A DNA stretch of 22,753 bases. Origin: a virus. Below the pieces are notes generated by a model that was given only the letters and a program-made list of their open reading frames with translations, was not told the origin of the DNA and did no database searches. The stretch is taken from positions 1-22,753 of the IMG/VR virus record IMGVR_UViG_3300032323_001954. One strand, 5' to 3'. This document shows, in pieces, positions 1-6,413 of this stretch. Each line of letters opens with the position of its first letter. Positions within the stretch are counted from its first letter, which is position 1. The position numbers and the translations under genes are program-made.

Positions 1-14
1 AGACTGTTAAAAGT

Positions 15-126
15 GATCGGGGTAGGATTCGAACCTACATTCATACTATGCCGATGCTTCGATATGCCTATCTACAACAAAGGAGAATCGACTGCCGCCG
101 TGTGTTTACCGTTTCACCACCCGATC
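15..126 (-). tRNA. tRNA-like gene, isotype not assignable
   Basis: Read on the minus strand, the ends are those of a tRNA: a perfect 7-bp acceptor stem (GATCGGG with CCCGATC), a 5-bp T stem (GTAGG/CCTAC) around the loop TTCGAAT, a D-arm-like stretch with GTG/CAC and a GG in the loop, and discriminator A. No CCA is encoded. At 112 nt it is too long, and I could not fold a standard 5-bp anticodon stem with a 7-nt loop carrying U33; the surplus lies between the D and T arms. A segment there (about 49-90) resembles one in the tRNA-like gene at 19694-19791. It could be a tRNA with an unusual insert or long variable arm, or a decayed gene. Confidence 0.6.
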
Positions 127-150
127 TGTGATTATTATATCAGTGTTCCA
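127..150 (-). promoter_or_regulatory. box A element with TATAAT, upstream of the tRNA-like gene
   Basis: Minus-strand TGGAACACTGATATAATAAT matches the recurring box A and here contains a perfect TATAAT hexamer about 8 nt before the tRNA-like gene. It begins directly after the stop codon of the 151-561 gene. Its position before an RNA gene favours a promoter role over a translational one (inference). Confidence 0.45.
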
Positions 151-561
151 TTACTCTTCTTCATCTCCATGAAACTCTTCCATAGCATAACTATATCCGT
201 CCCAATTGTCAACACCAGCGTTTTCTAGACATTGTAGTTGTCTTGAATCTTCAAGAAGATCATTATAATGTTTTTTTGTAATTGTTACTGTTTCTTCCAT
301 AGTCTGATTTTTAGGATACCCAAGATTGAAAACTTCATCTTTCGTCATCCCACACCGGATTCGAAGTTTTTCAATTAAGGTATGTAGATCGTCACACGCA
401 GCAGACAAGCCGCGATATGATTGTTCCAGCGCGTAAAGCTGTTCCCAAGGTTGCACAATGGTGATGTTTGGGTAGTCAGCACATAACTCTTTTGTGACTT
501 CCGTTAAACGATCCAATAAGTCGTGTGATGTAATTTCTTCAACATTTTTATTCAGATTCAT
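151..561 (-). CDS. Hypothetical acidic phage protein (136 aa)
   Basis: Not assigned a function. I start it at the ATG at 561, 25 nt after the stop of the upstream nadV C-terminal gene; longer readings would run back into nadV. Residues 1-75 are mostly helical in character. The C-terminal third has a segment I recognise as recurrent in small phage proteins (a KKHYNDLLEDSRQLQCLENA-type helix followed by GVDNWDGYSYAMEEF), ending in a very acidic tail (GDEEE). AAAGG lies about 15 nt before the start, a weak and distant ribosome site. It is probably co-transcribed with nadV-C. Confidence 0.75.
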   Translation of the reverse strand: MNLNKNVEEITSHDLLDRLTEVTKELCADYPNITIVQPWEQLYALEQSYRGLSAACDDLHTLIEKLRIRCGMTKDEVFNLGYPKNQTMEETVTITKKHYNDLLEDSRQLQCLENAGVDNWDGYSYAMEEFHGDEEE

Positions 562-586
562 GTTTTTATTGCCTTTGCTTCGATGT

Positions 587-1456
587 TTAGAAGTTCTTAG
601 CAACATTAGCACGAATCTCTGCCAATGTCCAATCCTTGGTGATTTTGCCATCACAGAAGACCTGAACAAAAGCACAGTTCTTCACCTCATTCCAAGTTGC
701 TTGATCCTTGAGAATAAACTCACCATCTTGTTCATAGACAGCAGTCAGACCCTTAGCACTCTTCTTCATACCGCTGTCAGTCTTAGGATCTTTGAAGATC
801 TCAACACCAACACGCTCACCATCCTTTAGAACTTCTCCATAAGTACTCTTAACAGCAAACATGTGAGTGTCTCGTGTGACAATAGCATCTCGGGTTACAG
901 CACCTTGATAGGTGAAGCTACCAATACCGAAGACAACATTGGTGGAAGCGAACCCCTTATCAGCAAGACGCTGACAGATCTGTTCAGCACGTTCTAGTGT
1001 GATACTATCACCATAGATTGCTCCAATATGACTATCAAGAAGCTTGTATCCAGTGGTGCTTTCGGTTCCTCCAAAGATTTCCCAAAGACACTGAACCATA
1101 CCCTTGACTTCAAGTTCGGTGAGTTCTGTATCACCATCTCTAATCAATTGTACGACACTTCGCTCACCATCATAAGCATAAAACTTGTAATCATCCATAA
1201 AATATTCATCTTCGGTATAACCAGTAACAATCTTAACTGGATCACCACTGTCAGGGCGAATGACAACCTTACCATCACGGGCCATGATCTTATCCTTGAG
1301 TTGCTTACAGATACCGTTCTCGGGATCGATGACATTAAAGAAATCCCAAGTATCGGAGACAATACTGACAATACCAGATGGATAGGTTTCGGTAATGAGA
1401 CGCTCGAATAGAAGCAGTTCTCCAAGGCGCTGTTTTTGAGTTGCGGTTAGTTTCAT
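587..1456 (-). CDS. nadV: Nicotinamide phosphoribosyltransferase, C-terminal half of a split gene
   Basis: This is the second half of NAMPT, which transfers the phosphoribosyl group of PRPP to nicotinamide to give NMN (or, in NARP1-type enzymes, an ADP-ribosyl group to give NAD+). Residues 33-38 (VSDTWD) and 65-73 (VIRPDSGDP) correspond to the human VVSDSYD and IIRPDSGNP segments that bind ribose-phosphate; IYGD at 147-150 and FGIGS at 176-180 match the phosphate-binding region (human VIQGD and FGSGGG). The first about 15 residues (MKLTATQKQRLGELL) bridge to the family core. At 289 aa it lacks the whole N-terminal half, encoded at 2185-3015 beyond an opposite-strand HNH gene. It has its own ATG and a box B leader directly upstream, so it appears to be expressed as a separate polypeptide that would have to associate with the N half. 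Catalytic function after splitting is inferred, not shown. Confidence 0.93.
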   Translation of the reverse strand: MKLTATQKQRLGELLLFERLITETYPSGIVSIVSDTWDFFNVIDPENGICKQLKDKIMARDGKVVIRPDSGDPVKIVTGYTEDEYFMDDYKFYAYDGERSVVQLIRDGDTELTELEVKGMVQCLWEIFGGTESTTGYKLLDSHIGAIYGDSITLERAEQICQRLADKGFASTNVVFGIGSFTYQGAVTRDAIVTRDTHMFAVKSTYGEVLKDGERVGVEIFKDPKTDSGMKKSAKGLTAVYEQDGEFILKDQATWNEVKNCAFVQVFCDGKITKDWTLAEIRANVAKNF

Positions 1457-1490
1457 ATGTGGTTAGTTTAGTTTAACGTTTTATTTATAA
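1457..1490 (-). promoter_or_regulatory. box B leader of the nadV C-terminal half
   Basis: Minus strand reads TATAAATAAAACGTTAAACT then AAACTAACCACAT before the ATG. It is the same leader that precedes the MORN-like genes. An intact nadV could not have held it, so it was gained or created with the split. The TATAAATA at its 5' edge equals the T4 late-promoter core but is not shared by the other copies. Confidence 0.5.
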
Positions 1491-1538
1491 AAGGTATAGT
1501 TTGTTTTTAATCGTTATTTTGCTGTTTCAAGTGTAAAT

Positions 1539-2249
1539 ATGTATATGACTGAATGTTCCGAACGACCTGAAGATACCAAACAATGCACCAAATGTCAAGA
1601 AACAAAGAAATCTTCTGAATTTCCTAAGAGTTCTCGATTTAAATCTGGTTTTAATTCCAAATGCAAATGCTGCTTAAACACTTCAGCAAAAACGTGGAGA
1701 GAAGAAAATCCCGAAAAATTTAAAAGCCGAAGAAAAGAATATTACTGGAAAAATGTTGATAAAATGAGGGAAGAAAAGCGTAGGTATGTTGAAAGATCCA
1801 AACCTCAAAAAGTTGCATATGATGTCGAATATCGAAAGAAAAATAAAGAACACATTAAACAGCTTAAAAAAGAATGGGAATCTAAAATGAAAGATGATCC
1901 AATTTTTAAAATTAAAAGAAATCTCAGAAGAAGAGTCCATCACGCTTTGATGGGAAGAAACAAATCAGACAATACATTTAATCTTATTGGTTGTTCAGCA
2001 GAAGATTTCAAATCTTATATAGAAAGTCTTTGGTTAGATGGAATGTCTTGGGATAATTATGGACCATCTGGATGGCACATAGACCACATCAGAGAATGCT
2101 ACACATTCGATTTATCTGATCCTAAACAACAACAAGAGTGCTTCCATTATTCTAACCAAAGACCTCTATGGGCTAAAGATAATCTCAGTCGCCCAAAGAA
2201 ACTACATATGCGAAATAAGGGTGACTCTCATCAATCTCATCAGGAATAG
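1539..2249 (+). CDS. HNH homing endonuclease inserted in nadV
   Basis: A free-standing homing endonuclease. The N-terminal region has a zinc-finger-like cysteine set (C16, C19, C42, C44/C45), followed by a long, very basic, probably helical middle (about 55-140) suited to DNA contact, then the HNH nuclease: GWHIDHI with HIDH at 180-183, a second conserved block around N206 (NQRPLWAKDNLSR), W211 and N215. It lies on the strand opposite to nadV and separates the two halves. Its last about 22 codons (2185-2249) overlap the end of the nadV N half, so its natural end may be near the RPKK at 218-221 and the tail RNKGDSHQSHQE was recruited from nadV antisense. No Shine-Dalgarno is visible; an alternative ATG is two codons in. 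Confidence 0.9.
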   Translation: MYMTECSERPEDTKQCTKCQETKKSSEFPKSSRFKSGFNSKCKCCLNTSAKTWREENPEKFKSRRKEYYWKNVDKMREEKRRYVERSKPQKVAYDVEYRKKNKEHIKQLKKEWESKMKDDPIFKIKRNLRRRVHHALMGRNKSDNTFNLIGCSAEDFKSYIESLWLDGMSWDNYGPSGWHIDHIRECYTFDLSDPKQQQECFHYSNQRPLWAKDNLSRPKKLHMRNKGDSHQSHQE

Positions 2250-3015
2250 ATGCAGCAATAGTCGCAGTTCCAAGGCACATGCAACTGTGCTCACTAGCTG
2301 CCACGCTGCCACCAATTAGTTCCTTCTCACAATCAGCATTGTAATATTCTTCAAGGAAGTCAATTGCTGGTAGAGTATCAGTGCCAGTGAAAGCTAGAAG
2401 GTGAGCAGCACCACTCATACAAGCAGCTTCAAAACCAAAATGACCACGGAAAGAGAAATCGTGACCTTGCCATGGAACAAACCCAATGGCTTCAGGAGCA
2501 GTTTCATTAGCCCACTTTTCAAAGATCTGACGATACATGACAGCAGTGGTAGCACTTGTACACGGACCCCAAATAGTAGTGGATAGAATGGTTTCAATGG
2601 CATTGGTTAGCCAGAAGAAACGAGCATCAGTATTCCAGACAACAAACATAGGCACACGAAGATTAACATTAGAACCTTCAGGCAATGCCCAAATCTCCAG
2701 AGGAAGATATCCAAGATCATGTAGATCACGGATGTGTTGATCACCAATATTATTCACTCCAAGATAACCAAGGAGACGACGACCATAACGAGCAGTGACA
2801 GCATCGAGAGGCTGATTGAAGAAGGTACGATTCCATTCTTCAATAAGATATTTCTTCATGAAGTATTGAAGACCAAAGGTAATCACCTTATCCAAACCAT
2901 TAACCCGTGTGCCACGGGGTGTAAGATTAGAGAAAACCAATAGACTATTGGTCGGGTACTGACGACGGTGGTCAACTTTATAACCGTCGATTTGTAGAGG
3001 AGCTAGTGTATTCAT
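2185..3015 (-). CDS. nadV: Nicotinamide phosphoribosyltransferase, N-terminal half of a split gene
   Basis: First half of NAMPT. Residues 9-21 (IDGYKVDHRRQYP) match the human TDSYKVTHYKQYP start; HDFSFRG at 185-191 corresponds to human HDFGYRG (F193, R196); GTDT at 211-214 includes the Asp equivalent to D219; H243 in SVAASEHS corresponds to the catalytic His247. The protein ends at residue 276, shortly after this histidine; the closing residues (about HPYFAYVVSLGD) are encoded in the 65 bp overlapped by the HNH gene and look like a new tail. The VSDxxD and RPDSG motifs are on the separate gene at 587-1456. Both halves together cover the whole about 490-residue family. The 5' end is also unusual: codons 1-11 recur at 4009-4041 beyond an endonuclease gene, and this copy lacks the box A/B leader. 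Confidence 0.93.
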   Translation of the reverse strand: MNTLAPLQIDGYKVDHRRQYPTNSLLVFSNLTPRGTRVNGLDKVITFGLQYFMKKYLIEEWNRTFFNQPLDAVTARYGRRLLGYLGVNNIGDQHIRDLHDLGYLPLEIWALPEGSNVNLRVPMFVVWNTDARFFWLTNAIETILSTTIWGPCTSATTAVMYRQIFEKWANETAPEAIGFVPWQGHDFSFRGHFGFEAACMSGAAHLLAFTGTDTLPAIDFLEEYYNADCEKELIGGSVAASEHSCMCLGTATIAASIPDEIDESHPYFAYVVSLGD

Positions 3016-3018
3016 ATA
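2983..3018. repeat. 36-bp direct repeat flanking the LAGLIDADG gene, copy 1
   Basis: Matches 4009-4044 with four mismatches; the last 24 bp (2995-3018) are identical to 4021-4044. This copy covers the ATG and first 11 codons of the functional nadV N half. The mismatches change codons 8-9 (Q-I here, L-V in the other copy). Confidence 0.9.
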
Positions 3019-3098
3019 TTTTGTTGTATTTATTGGGGTTGTAGTGATTATATTGTAGTTTTTAACGAAAAAATATCAGTCTGATACTAAATAATATC

Positions 3099-4007
3099 AT
3101 GACTAAGCATATCAAAAAAGAATATTCCGATGTACTGAACGAACTTTACCCTACGGCAATGCCAATCGAGGAGATTGCAGAGATAATGAAGCTGAGCAAG
3201 AACACAGTAGAAATATACGCTAGGAAGTTGGGATTGTCAAGACCAAAACCTGAGCCGTGGAATTCGTTGTCAGAAAAAGATGAAAGATTGATATTAGACA
3301 TGTATGAGTATGGTGATTTCGATGAATTGTCTAGTTTAGTTGGAAGAAGCAAACACGCTATTTCAGAATGGGCTAGAAAAAGAGGAATCAAACGTCAAAT
3401 TAATGTCAAGCGAAACGGTGATATATCTGTACTTCTCAACAGTTCTTTACAATCATTTTATTGGTTGGGATTACTAGCATCTGATGGATACATCAGCAAG
3501 GATGGTCATCTCATGTTCTCTCAAGGAGAAAAGGATAGAGACATTGTAGAATCATTCGCATCTTATGTTAATTCGTCTGTTTATGAATTTGAGGTCGAAT
3601 CTGGTTACAATGTCCAATCCAGAAGAATTTACAGAGTTAATGTAAAAGATATCAACACAGGAAAACAAATTAGAAAGATGTGGGGTATGTCGGATTCTGA
3701 TCAAAAAACATACTCAAGTATATCATCGGAATTTTTAAAAACTAAAGAACAAGCAATGGCATTTTTAATTGGTTTTTTTGATGGTGATGGTTATTTGAGT
3801 AACCAAACAACCGGATCTATTGAAGTCCATTCGAATTGGCTAACCTTCCTAAACAATGTTTGTAAATTGGTTGGATTAGATTATGAAGGCAAAATCAACA
3901 AGCGTGGATATGCTCGAATTTTAATCAAAAAATCTTTTATGATTCGATTGAAGGAATTTATAACAGTGAATAATTTAACACACAACCATAGAAAATGGAA
4001 TTTGTAA
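3099..4007 (+). CDS. LAGLIDADG homing endonuclease with N-terminal helix-turn-helix repeats
   Basis: Two LAGLIDADG helices are visible: FYWLGLLASDGYI at 120-132 and AFLIGFFDGDGYLS at 221-234, each with the acidic residue that binds the catalytic metal, so it is a two-motif, single-chain enzyme. Upstream lie two helix-turn-helix-like segments (about 23-46, IEEIAEIMKLSKNTVEIYA; about 75-97, DELSSLVGRSKHAISEWARK), probably extra DNA recognition. The gene is antisense to nadV, exactly between the functional nadV start (3015) and an orphan copy of the nadV 5' end (4009-4041), which points to nadV as its target locus. No clear Shine-Dalgarno is seen at 3080-3098. Confidence 0.9.
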   Translation: MTKHIKKEYSDVLNELYPTAMPIEEIAEIMKLSKNTVEIYARKLGLSRPKPEPWNSLSEKDERLILDMYEYGDFDELSSLVGRSKHAISEWARKRGIKRQINVKRNGDISVLLNSSLQSFYWLGLLASDGYISKDGHLMFSQGEKDRDIVESFASYVNSSVYEFEVESGYNVQSRRIYRVNVKDINTGKQIRKMWGMSDSDQKTYSSISSEFLKTKEQAMAFLIGFFDGDGYLSNQTTGSIEVHSNWLTFLNNVCKLVGLDYEGKINKRGYARILIKKSFMIRLKEFITVNNLTHNHRKWNL

Positions 4008-4008
4008 T

Positions 4009-4041
4009 ACCGTCCACGAGTAGAGGAGCTAGTGTATTCAT
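4009..4041 (-). pseudogene. nadV: Orphan 5' end of nadV (codons 1-11)
   Basis: Minus strand encodes MNTLAPLLVDG, against MNTLAPLQIDG in the functional gene, then runs into antisense of the endonuclease. It still carries a full box A + box B leader upstream (4045-4090). The simplest reading is that this was the original nadV start, cut off when the endonuclease gene arrived, while a diverged second start was supplied on the other side. Confidence 0.8.
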
Positions 4042-4044
4042 ATA
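4009..4044. repeat. 36-bp direct repeat flanking the LAGLIDADG gene, copy 2
   Basis: Partner of 2983-3018; 24 bp identical (4021-4044) and four mismatches in the remaining 12 bp. Confidence 0.9.
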
Positions 4045-4090
4045 TGTGTTTATTGTAGTTTAACGTTTTATTAATTTTATCAGTGTTCCT
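4045..4090 (-). promoter_or_regulatory. box A + box B leader upstream of the orphan nadV start
   Basis: Follows the stop of the 4090-4413 gene reading 3' of... box A AAGGAACACTGATAAAATT, then AATAAAACGTTAAACTACAA, then ATAAACACATAT and the orphan ATG. It is the fullest A-then-B arrangement in the window and now seems to drive only the nadV fragment. Confidence 0.5.
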
Positions 4091-4413
4091 TACTTCTTGA
4101 TCTTCAGCTTTGAGACATCAACCCCAAGCTGTTCAGCAATTTCATCCATGGTGAGAACGATTTCTTTGGCAGTTTTCTTCTTGAATTCTTCTTCGGTGTA
4201 AGACCTACCATTCAAATACCAAGATTTATCACCATCCCACCATTCAACGGCAGGACCATCTTCACGATGAAGTTTACCATTCAAATACCATTCTTTACTA
4301 CCATCCCACCATTCAACAGCAGGTCCATCTTCACGATGAAAAATCTTCATCGCTTTGTCTTTGTAGTAAAGCTTACTGCCGAGTTGGTTGATTTCAATGT
4401 ATTGTGGAGTCAT
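4090..4413 (-). CDS. MORN-like repeat protein, two repeats (107 aa)
   Basis: Three-part architecture shared by eight genes here: constant N cap (1-25, MTPQYIEINQLGSKLYYKDK...), two 23-residue repeats (26-48 and 49-71, consensus HREDGPAVEWWDGSKEWYLN then GKL), and a constant C domain (72-107, EEEFKKKTAKEIVLTMDEIA through DVSKLKIKK). The repeats resemble those of viral and bacterial proteins often labelled MORN-like; the function of this group is unknown to me. No signal peptide or membrane segment is present, so it is probably cytosolic. It sits first in a tandem of three. The stop TAA runs directly into box A (TAAGGAACACTG). Confidence 0.88.
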   Translation of the reverse strand: MTPQYIEINQLGSKLYYKDKAMKIFHREDGPAVEWWDGSKEWYLNGKLHREDGPAVEWWDGDKSWYLNGRSYTEEEFKKKTAKEIVLTMDEIAEQLGVDVSKLKIKK

Positions 4414-4440
4414 GTGGTTAGTTTAGTTTAATGTTTTATT
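4414..4440 (-). promoter_or_regulatory. box B leader
   Basis: AATAAAACATTAAACTAAAC then TAACCAC and ATG (4413). One base differs from the other copies (ACATT for ACGTT). No box A here; the preceding gene ends in TGA 10 nt upstream. Confidence 0.45.
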
Positions 4441-4449
4441 GAGAGAAAA

Positions 4450-4773
4450 TCACTTTTTGATCTTGAGCTTACTTACATCAATGCCGAACTTAACGGCAAT
4501 TTCATCCATAGTCAATACAATTTCTTTAGCAGTCCGCTTCTTGAATTCTTTTTCGGTGAGTTTTTTACCATTCAAATACCATTCTTTATTACCATAATAC
4601 CACTCAACGGCAGCTCCATCTTCACGATGAAGCTCACCATTCAAATACCAAGCTTTACTACCATTGGCGTATTCAATAGCAGCTCCATCTTCACGATGAC
4701 GAATCTTCATCTCTTTGTCTTTGTAATAGAACTTGCTGCCGTTTTCGTTGATGTAAATGTATTGTGGAGTCAT
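4450..4773 (-). CDS. MORN-like repeat protein, two repeats (107 aa)
   Basis: Second member of the tandem trio, same layout: N cap 1-25, repeats 26-48 (HREDGAAIEYANGSKAWYLN) and 49-71 (HREDGAAVEWYYGNKEWYLN), C domain 72-107 ending DVSKLKIKK. It carries the variant GAA for the usual GPA in both repeats and KEFKKRTAKE in the C domain. It ends with TGA rather than TAA and has lost box A after the stop, unlike most siblings. Unknown function. Confidence 0.88.
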   Translation of the reverse strand: MTPQYIYINENGSKFYYKDKEMKIRHREDGAAIEYANGSKAWYLNGELHREDGAAVEWYYGNKEWYLNGKKLTEKEFKKRTAKEIVLTMDEIAVKFGIDVSKLKIKK

Positions 4774-4818
4774 GTTTTTAGTTTAGTTTAACGTTTTATT
4801 GATTTTTATCAGTGTTCC
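4774..4818 (-). promoter_or_regulatory. box A + box B leader
   Basis: AAGGAACACTGATAAAAATC, AATAAAACGTTAAACTAAAC, TAAAAACATG. Begins at the stop codon of the 4819-5211 gene and ends at the ATG of the 4450-4773 gene. Confidence 0.5.
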
Positions 4819-5211
4819 TTACTTCTTGATCTTGAGCTTGGATACTTCAATGTCAAGTTTCTCGGCGATTTCATCCATGGTGAGAACGATTTCCTTGGAG
4901 GTTTTCTTCTTGAATTCTTCTTCTGTGTGATAAACACCATTCAACCACCATTCTTTACTACCATTGCTCAATTCAACAGCAGGCCCATCTTCACGATGGA
5001 GCAATCCATTCAAAAACCAAGATTTAGTACCATCCAACCGTTCAATAGCAGGTCCATCTTCACGATGGAGCAATCCATTCAAACACCATTCTTTATAACC
5101 ATTACTACATTCAACAGCAGGTCCATCTTCACGATGAAGAATCTTCATCTCTTTATCTTTGTGATAAAACTTACTGCCGAGTTCGTTGATTTCAATGTAT
5201 TGTGGAGTCAT
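4819..5211 (-). CDS. MORN-like repeat protein, three repeats (130 aa)
   Basis: N cap 1-25, three 23-residue repeats at 26-48, 49-71 and 72-94 (HREDGPAVECSNGYKEWCLN, HREDGPAIERLDGTKSWFLN, HREDGPAVELSNGSKEWWLN), C domain 95-130. The first repeat has Cys replacing the aromatic in WYLN. The link to the C domain is VYHTEEEFKKKTSKE, a variant shared with the 10438-10899 gene. The length exceeds its neighbours by exactly one repeat, consistent with in-frame gain or loss of 69-bp units. Unknown function. Confidence 0.88.
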   Translation of the reverse strand: MTPQYIEINELGSKFYHKDKEMKILHREDGPAVECSNGYKEWCLNGLLHREDGPAIERLDGTKSWFLNGLLHREDGPAVELSNGSKEWWLNGVYHTEEEFKKKTSKEIVLTMDEIAEKLDIEVSKLKIKK

Positions 5212-5239
5212 GTGGTTAGTTTAGTTTAACGTTTTATTA
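5212..5239 (-). promoter_or_regulatory. box B leader overlapping the upstream stop codon
   Basis: TATTAATAAAACGTTAAACT then AAACTAACCACATG. The TAA stop of the 5237-5701 gene lies inside the element and a second in-frame TAA follows it. Confidence 0.5.
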
Positions 5240-5701
5240 ATAGGAGAGTACATACGATCTCATTTCTCGTGGCAGAGGCACAGTTGCTCCTTTTGGTAAT
5301 TCACCGATATTAGTGAATTTATAATTAATTTTAGCCATATTGGCGTTATACTCAGCTGCCAAGCTATTATAGCTAGCGACAACACCAGCGACTTCCTGTT
5401 GCCACACATTGAATTGTTCTTTATCAGGTCGATCCCAATCGATACGAGCAACACCGACGTAATCTTTTTCCATCTGTTTCAATCTGGAATTATAGACTTG
5501 AATATCGGCAAGTTTCTTATCACACTGTGCTGCTACTTCTTTAAACCATTCATACCTCTTTAGAAGTAGAGCGGGATCGACTTGCTGTTCAGCTACAGCG
5601 GAAACCTTTCCGAGATAGGAGCATCCCTTGGAAACAATAGAGAAGAAGACAACTCCAATAATAAAAGCAAGGATACAAGCGATGTATTTAATAATATTCA
5701 T
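5237..5701 (-). CDS. Membrane-anchored protein with coiled-coil-like body (154 aa)
   Basis: Start is the ATG at 5701, one base after the TAA of the lipoprotein gene, implying translational coupling; an upstream TTG was rejected. Residues 1-24 (NIIKYIACILAFIIGVVFFS) form an N-terminal membrane anchor with a short basic cytoplasmic start, then a helical body (about 42-130) rich in charged and small residues, and a conserved-looking end (NIGELPKGATVPLPREMRSY). The arrangement, with YN-rich helices, faintly recalls LemA-like proteins, but I do not see the full family pattern. Being next to a lipoprotein and a micro membrane protein, it probably acts at the host inner membrane or periplasm. Confidence 0.8.
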   Translation of the reverse strand: MNIIKYIACILAFIIGVVFFSIVSKGCSYLGKVSAVAEQQVDPALLLKRYEWFKEVAAQCDKKLADIQVYNSRLKQMEKDYVGVARIDWDRPDKEQFNVWQQEVAGVVASYNSLAAEYNANMAKINYKFTNIGELPKGATVPLPREMRSYVLSY

Positions 5702-5702
5702 T

Positions 5703-6257
5703 TTAGTTTTGTTCAAGGTTGATGGTGATGTTCTTTACAGGCATCGGTTGATCCGCTACATGGATGATTTGACCACCTGTGAAGAAGTGACTGTGATAAA
5801 TTCCCTTGCTGTCAAACCAGTAGATATACTCACATGAAGAACCATAAGTACCATCGTCTTGTAGGACTTCTGATGTCCGCTTGGTAACTCCCCCAATATC
5901 GACTCCCATACCTTGATGCTGTGATCCAACAAACTCACCATCGGTTGATGTTACAGTTGATGGTGTGAGACGCTTGCCAGATGATGTAACCTTACCACGA
6001 ACGGTTGAATACATAATCACCTGACCGCTGTAGGGACTGATAATATAAAGATGCTTGATAGCGCCTACACCATTATCTCGCTTCAATCTCTCGGCGATAT
6101 TTTTTTGTTCAACAGTCCAACCATCTGGATCTGTAGAAACATCCACAGTTTTCTTGGTAACTCCACCACCAGCAGATACTGGAGTTGGTTCTTCAAGACA
6201 AGACGACATCATAAAAGCAGATGCCACGATCATTAGCAGTTTCATAGTCAATTTCAT
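5703..6257 (-). CDS. Predicted lipoprotein (184 aa)
   Basis: Signal peptide with lipobox: KLLMIVASAFMMSSC, with Cys20 as the likely lipidated residue (MSSC), after a Lys-containing start. The mature part is about 165 residues, begins with a Pro/Gly/Thr-rich linker, and contains no domain I recognise; features are ERLKRDNGVGAIKHLYIISP, GSQHQGMGVDIGGVTKRTSE, and a late aromatic segment CEYIYWFDSKGIYHSHFFTG. A second ATG four codons in (6245) is also possible. Phage-encoded lipoproteins are often involved in superinfection exclusion (for example T5 Llp) or lysis, but nothing here decides the role. The next gene starts one base after its stop. Confidence 0.85.
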   Translation of the reverse strand: MKLTMKLLMIVASAFMMSSCLEEPTPVSAGGGVTKKTVDVSTDPDGWTVEQKNIAERLKRDNGVGAIKHLYIISPYSGQVIMYSTVRGKVTSSGKRLTPSTVTSTDGEFVGSQHQGMGVDIGGVTKRTSEVLQDDGTYGSSCEYIYWFDSKGIYHSHFFTGGQIIHVADQPMPVKNITINLEQN

Positions 6258-6278
6258 TTTTGTTGTATTTTATTTTTG

Positions 6279-6291
6279 TCAGTGTTCGGTA
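6279..6291 (-). promoter_or_regulatory. degenerate box A upstream of the lipoprotein gene
   Basis: Minus strand CGAACACTGACAAAAATAAA after the micro-ORF stop; resembles box A with GATAAAA changed to GACAAAA. The following A-rich stretch leads to the ATG at 6257 with no Shine-Dalgarno. Confidence 0.35.
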
Positions 6292-6378
6292 TTAAAGGCA
6301 ATTAATCACGAGAGTGATGATAGCAATCACACAGGCAATTGTACAAATAATCGTTGCTTTTTTAAGTTGTGTTCCCAT
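6292..6378 (-). CDS. Micro membrane protein (28 aa)
   Basis: ATG at 6378, TAA at 6292. The peptide is MGTQLKKATIICTIACVIAI followed by ITLVINCL: a basic start (KK) then one continuous hydrophobic helix of about 20 residues with two Cys inside and one near the end. It fills the otherwise empty 155-bp gap between the lipoprotein and a MORN-like gene, and it is preceded by box A. I infer a single-span inner-membrane micro-protein; it could be a small lysis or exclusion factor or a partner of the neighbouring envelope proteins. Coding status rests on composition and spacing only. Confidence 0.5.
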   Translation of the reverse strand: MGTQLKKATIICTIACVIAIITLVINCL

Positions 6379-6413
6379 ATATTTTTTTGTTTATTAATTT
6401 TATCAGTGTTCCT
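6379..6413 (-). promoter_or_regulatory. box A upstream of the micro membrane protein
   Basis: AAGGAACACTGATAAAATTA followed by an A/T-only stretch and ATATATG. Starts in the stop codon of the 6413-6874 gene. Confidence 0.45.

Noticed and set aside
49-90. Assigning an anticodon (for example UGU or GUA) to the first tRNA-like gene
   Set aside because: Each candidate loop needs mismatched stems or leaves unexplained extra sequence on both sides, so an isotype would be a guess.
562-675. 38-residue N-terminal extension of the 151-561 gene
   Set aside because: It would lie inside the nadV C-terminal coding region and has no ribosome site; the ATG at 561 gives normal gene spacing.
1483-1490. T4-type late promoter TATAAATA upstream of the nadV C half
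   Set aside because: The match is exact but the other copies of the leader do not have it, so it may be chance in A+T-rich DNA.
1457-2184. Group I or II intron containing an HNH gene between the nadV halves
   Set aside because: The HNH gene is on the opposite strand, the C half has its own start codon and leader, and I saw no intron core; a split by a free-standing endonuclease is simpler. RNA data would be decisive.
4927-5229. Open plus-strand frames across the MORN-like genes (also 6590-6892, 10546-10770, 16492-16824)
   Set aside because: They are antisense to the repeats and stay open only because the 69-bp unit is a multiple of three; composition (Phe/Ile/Thr/Ser-rich) and identity to the inverse of a known pattern show they are shadows.
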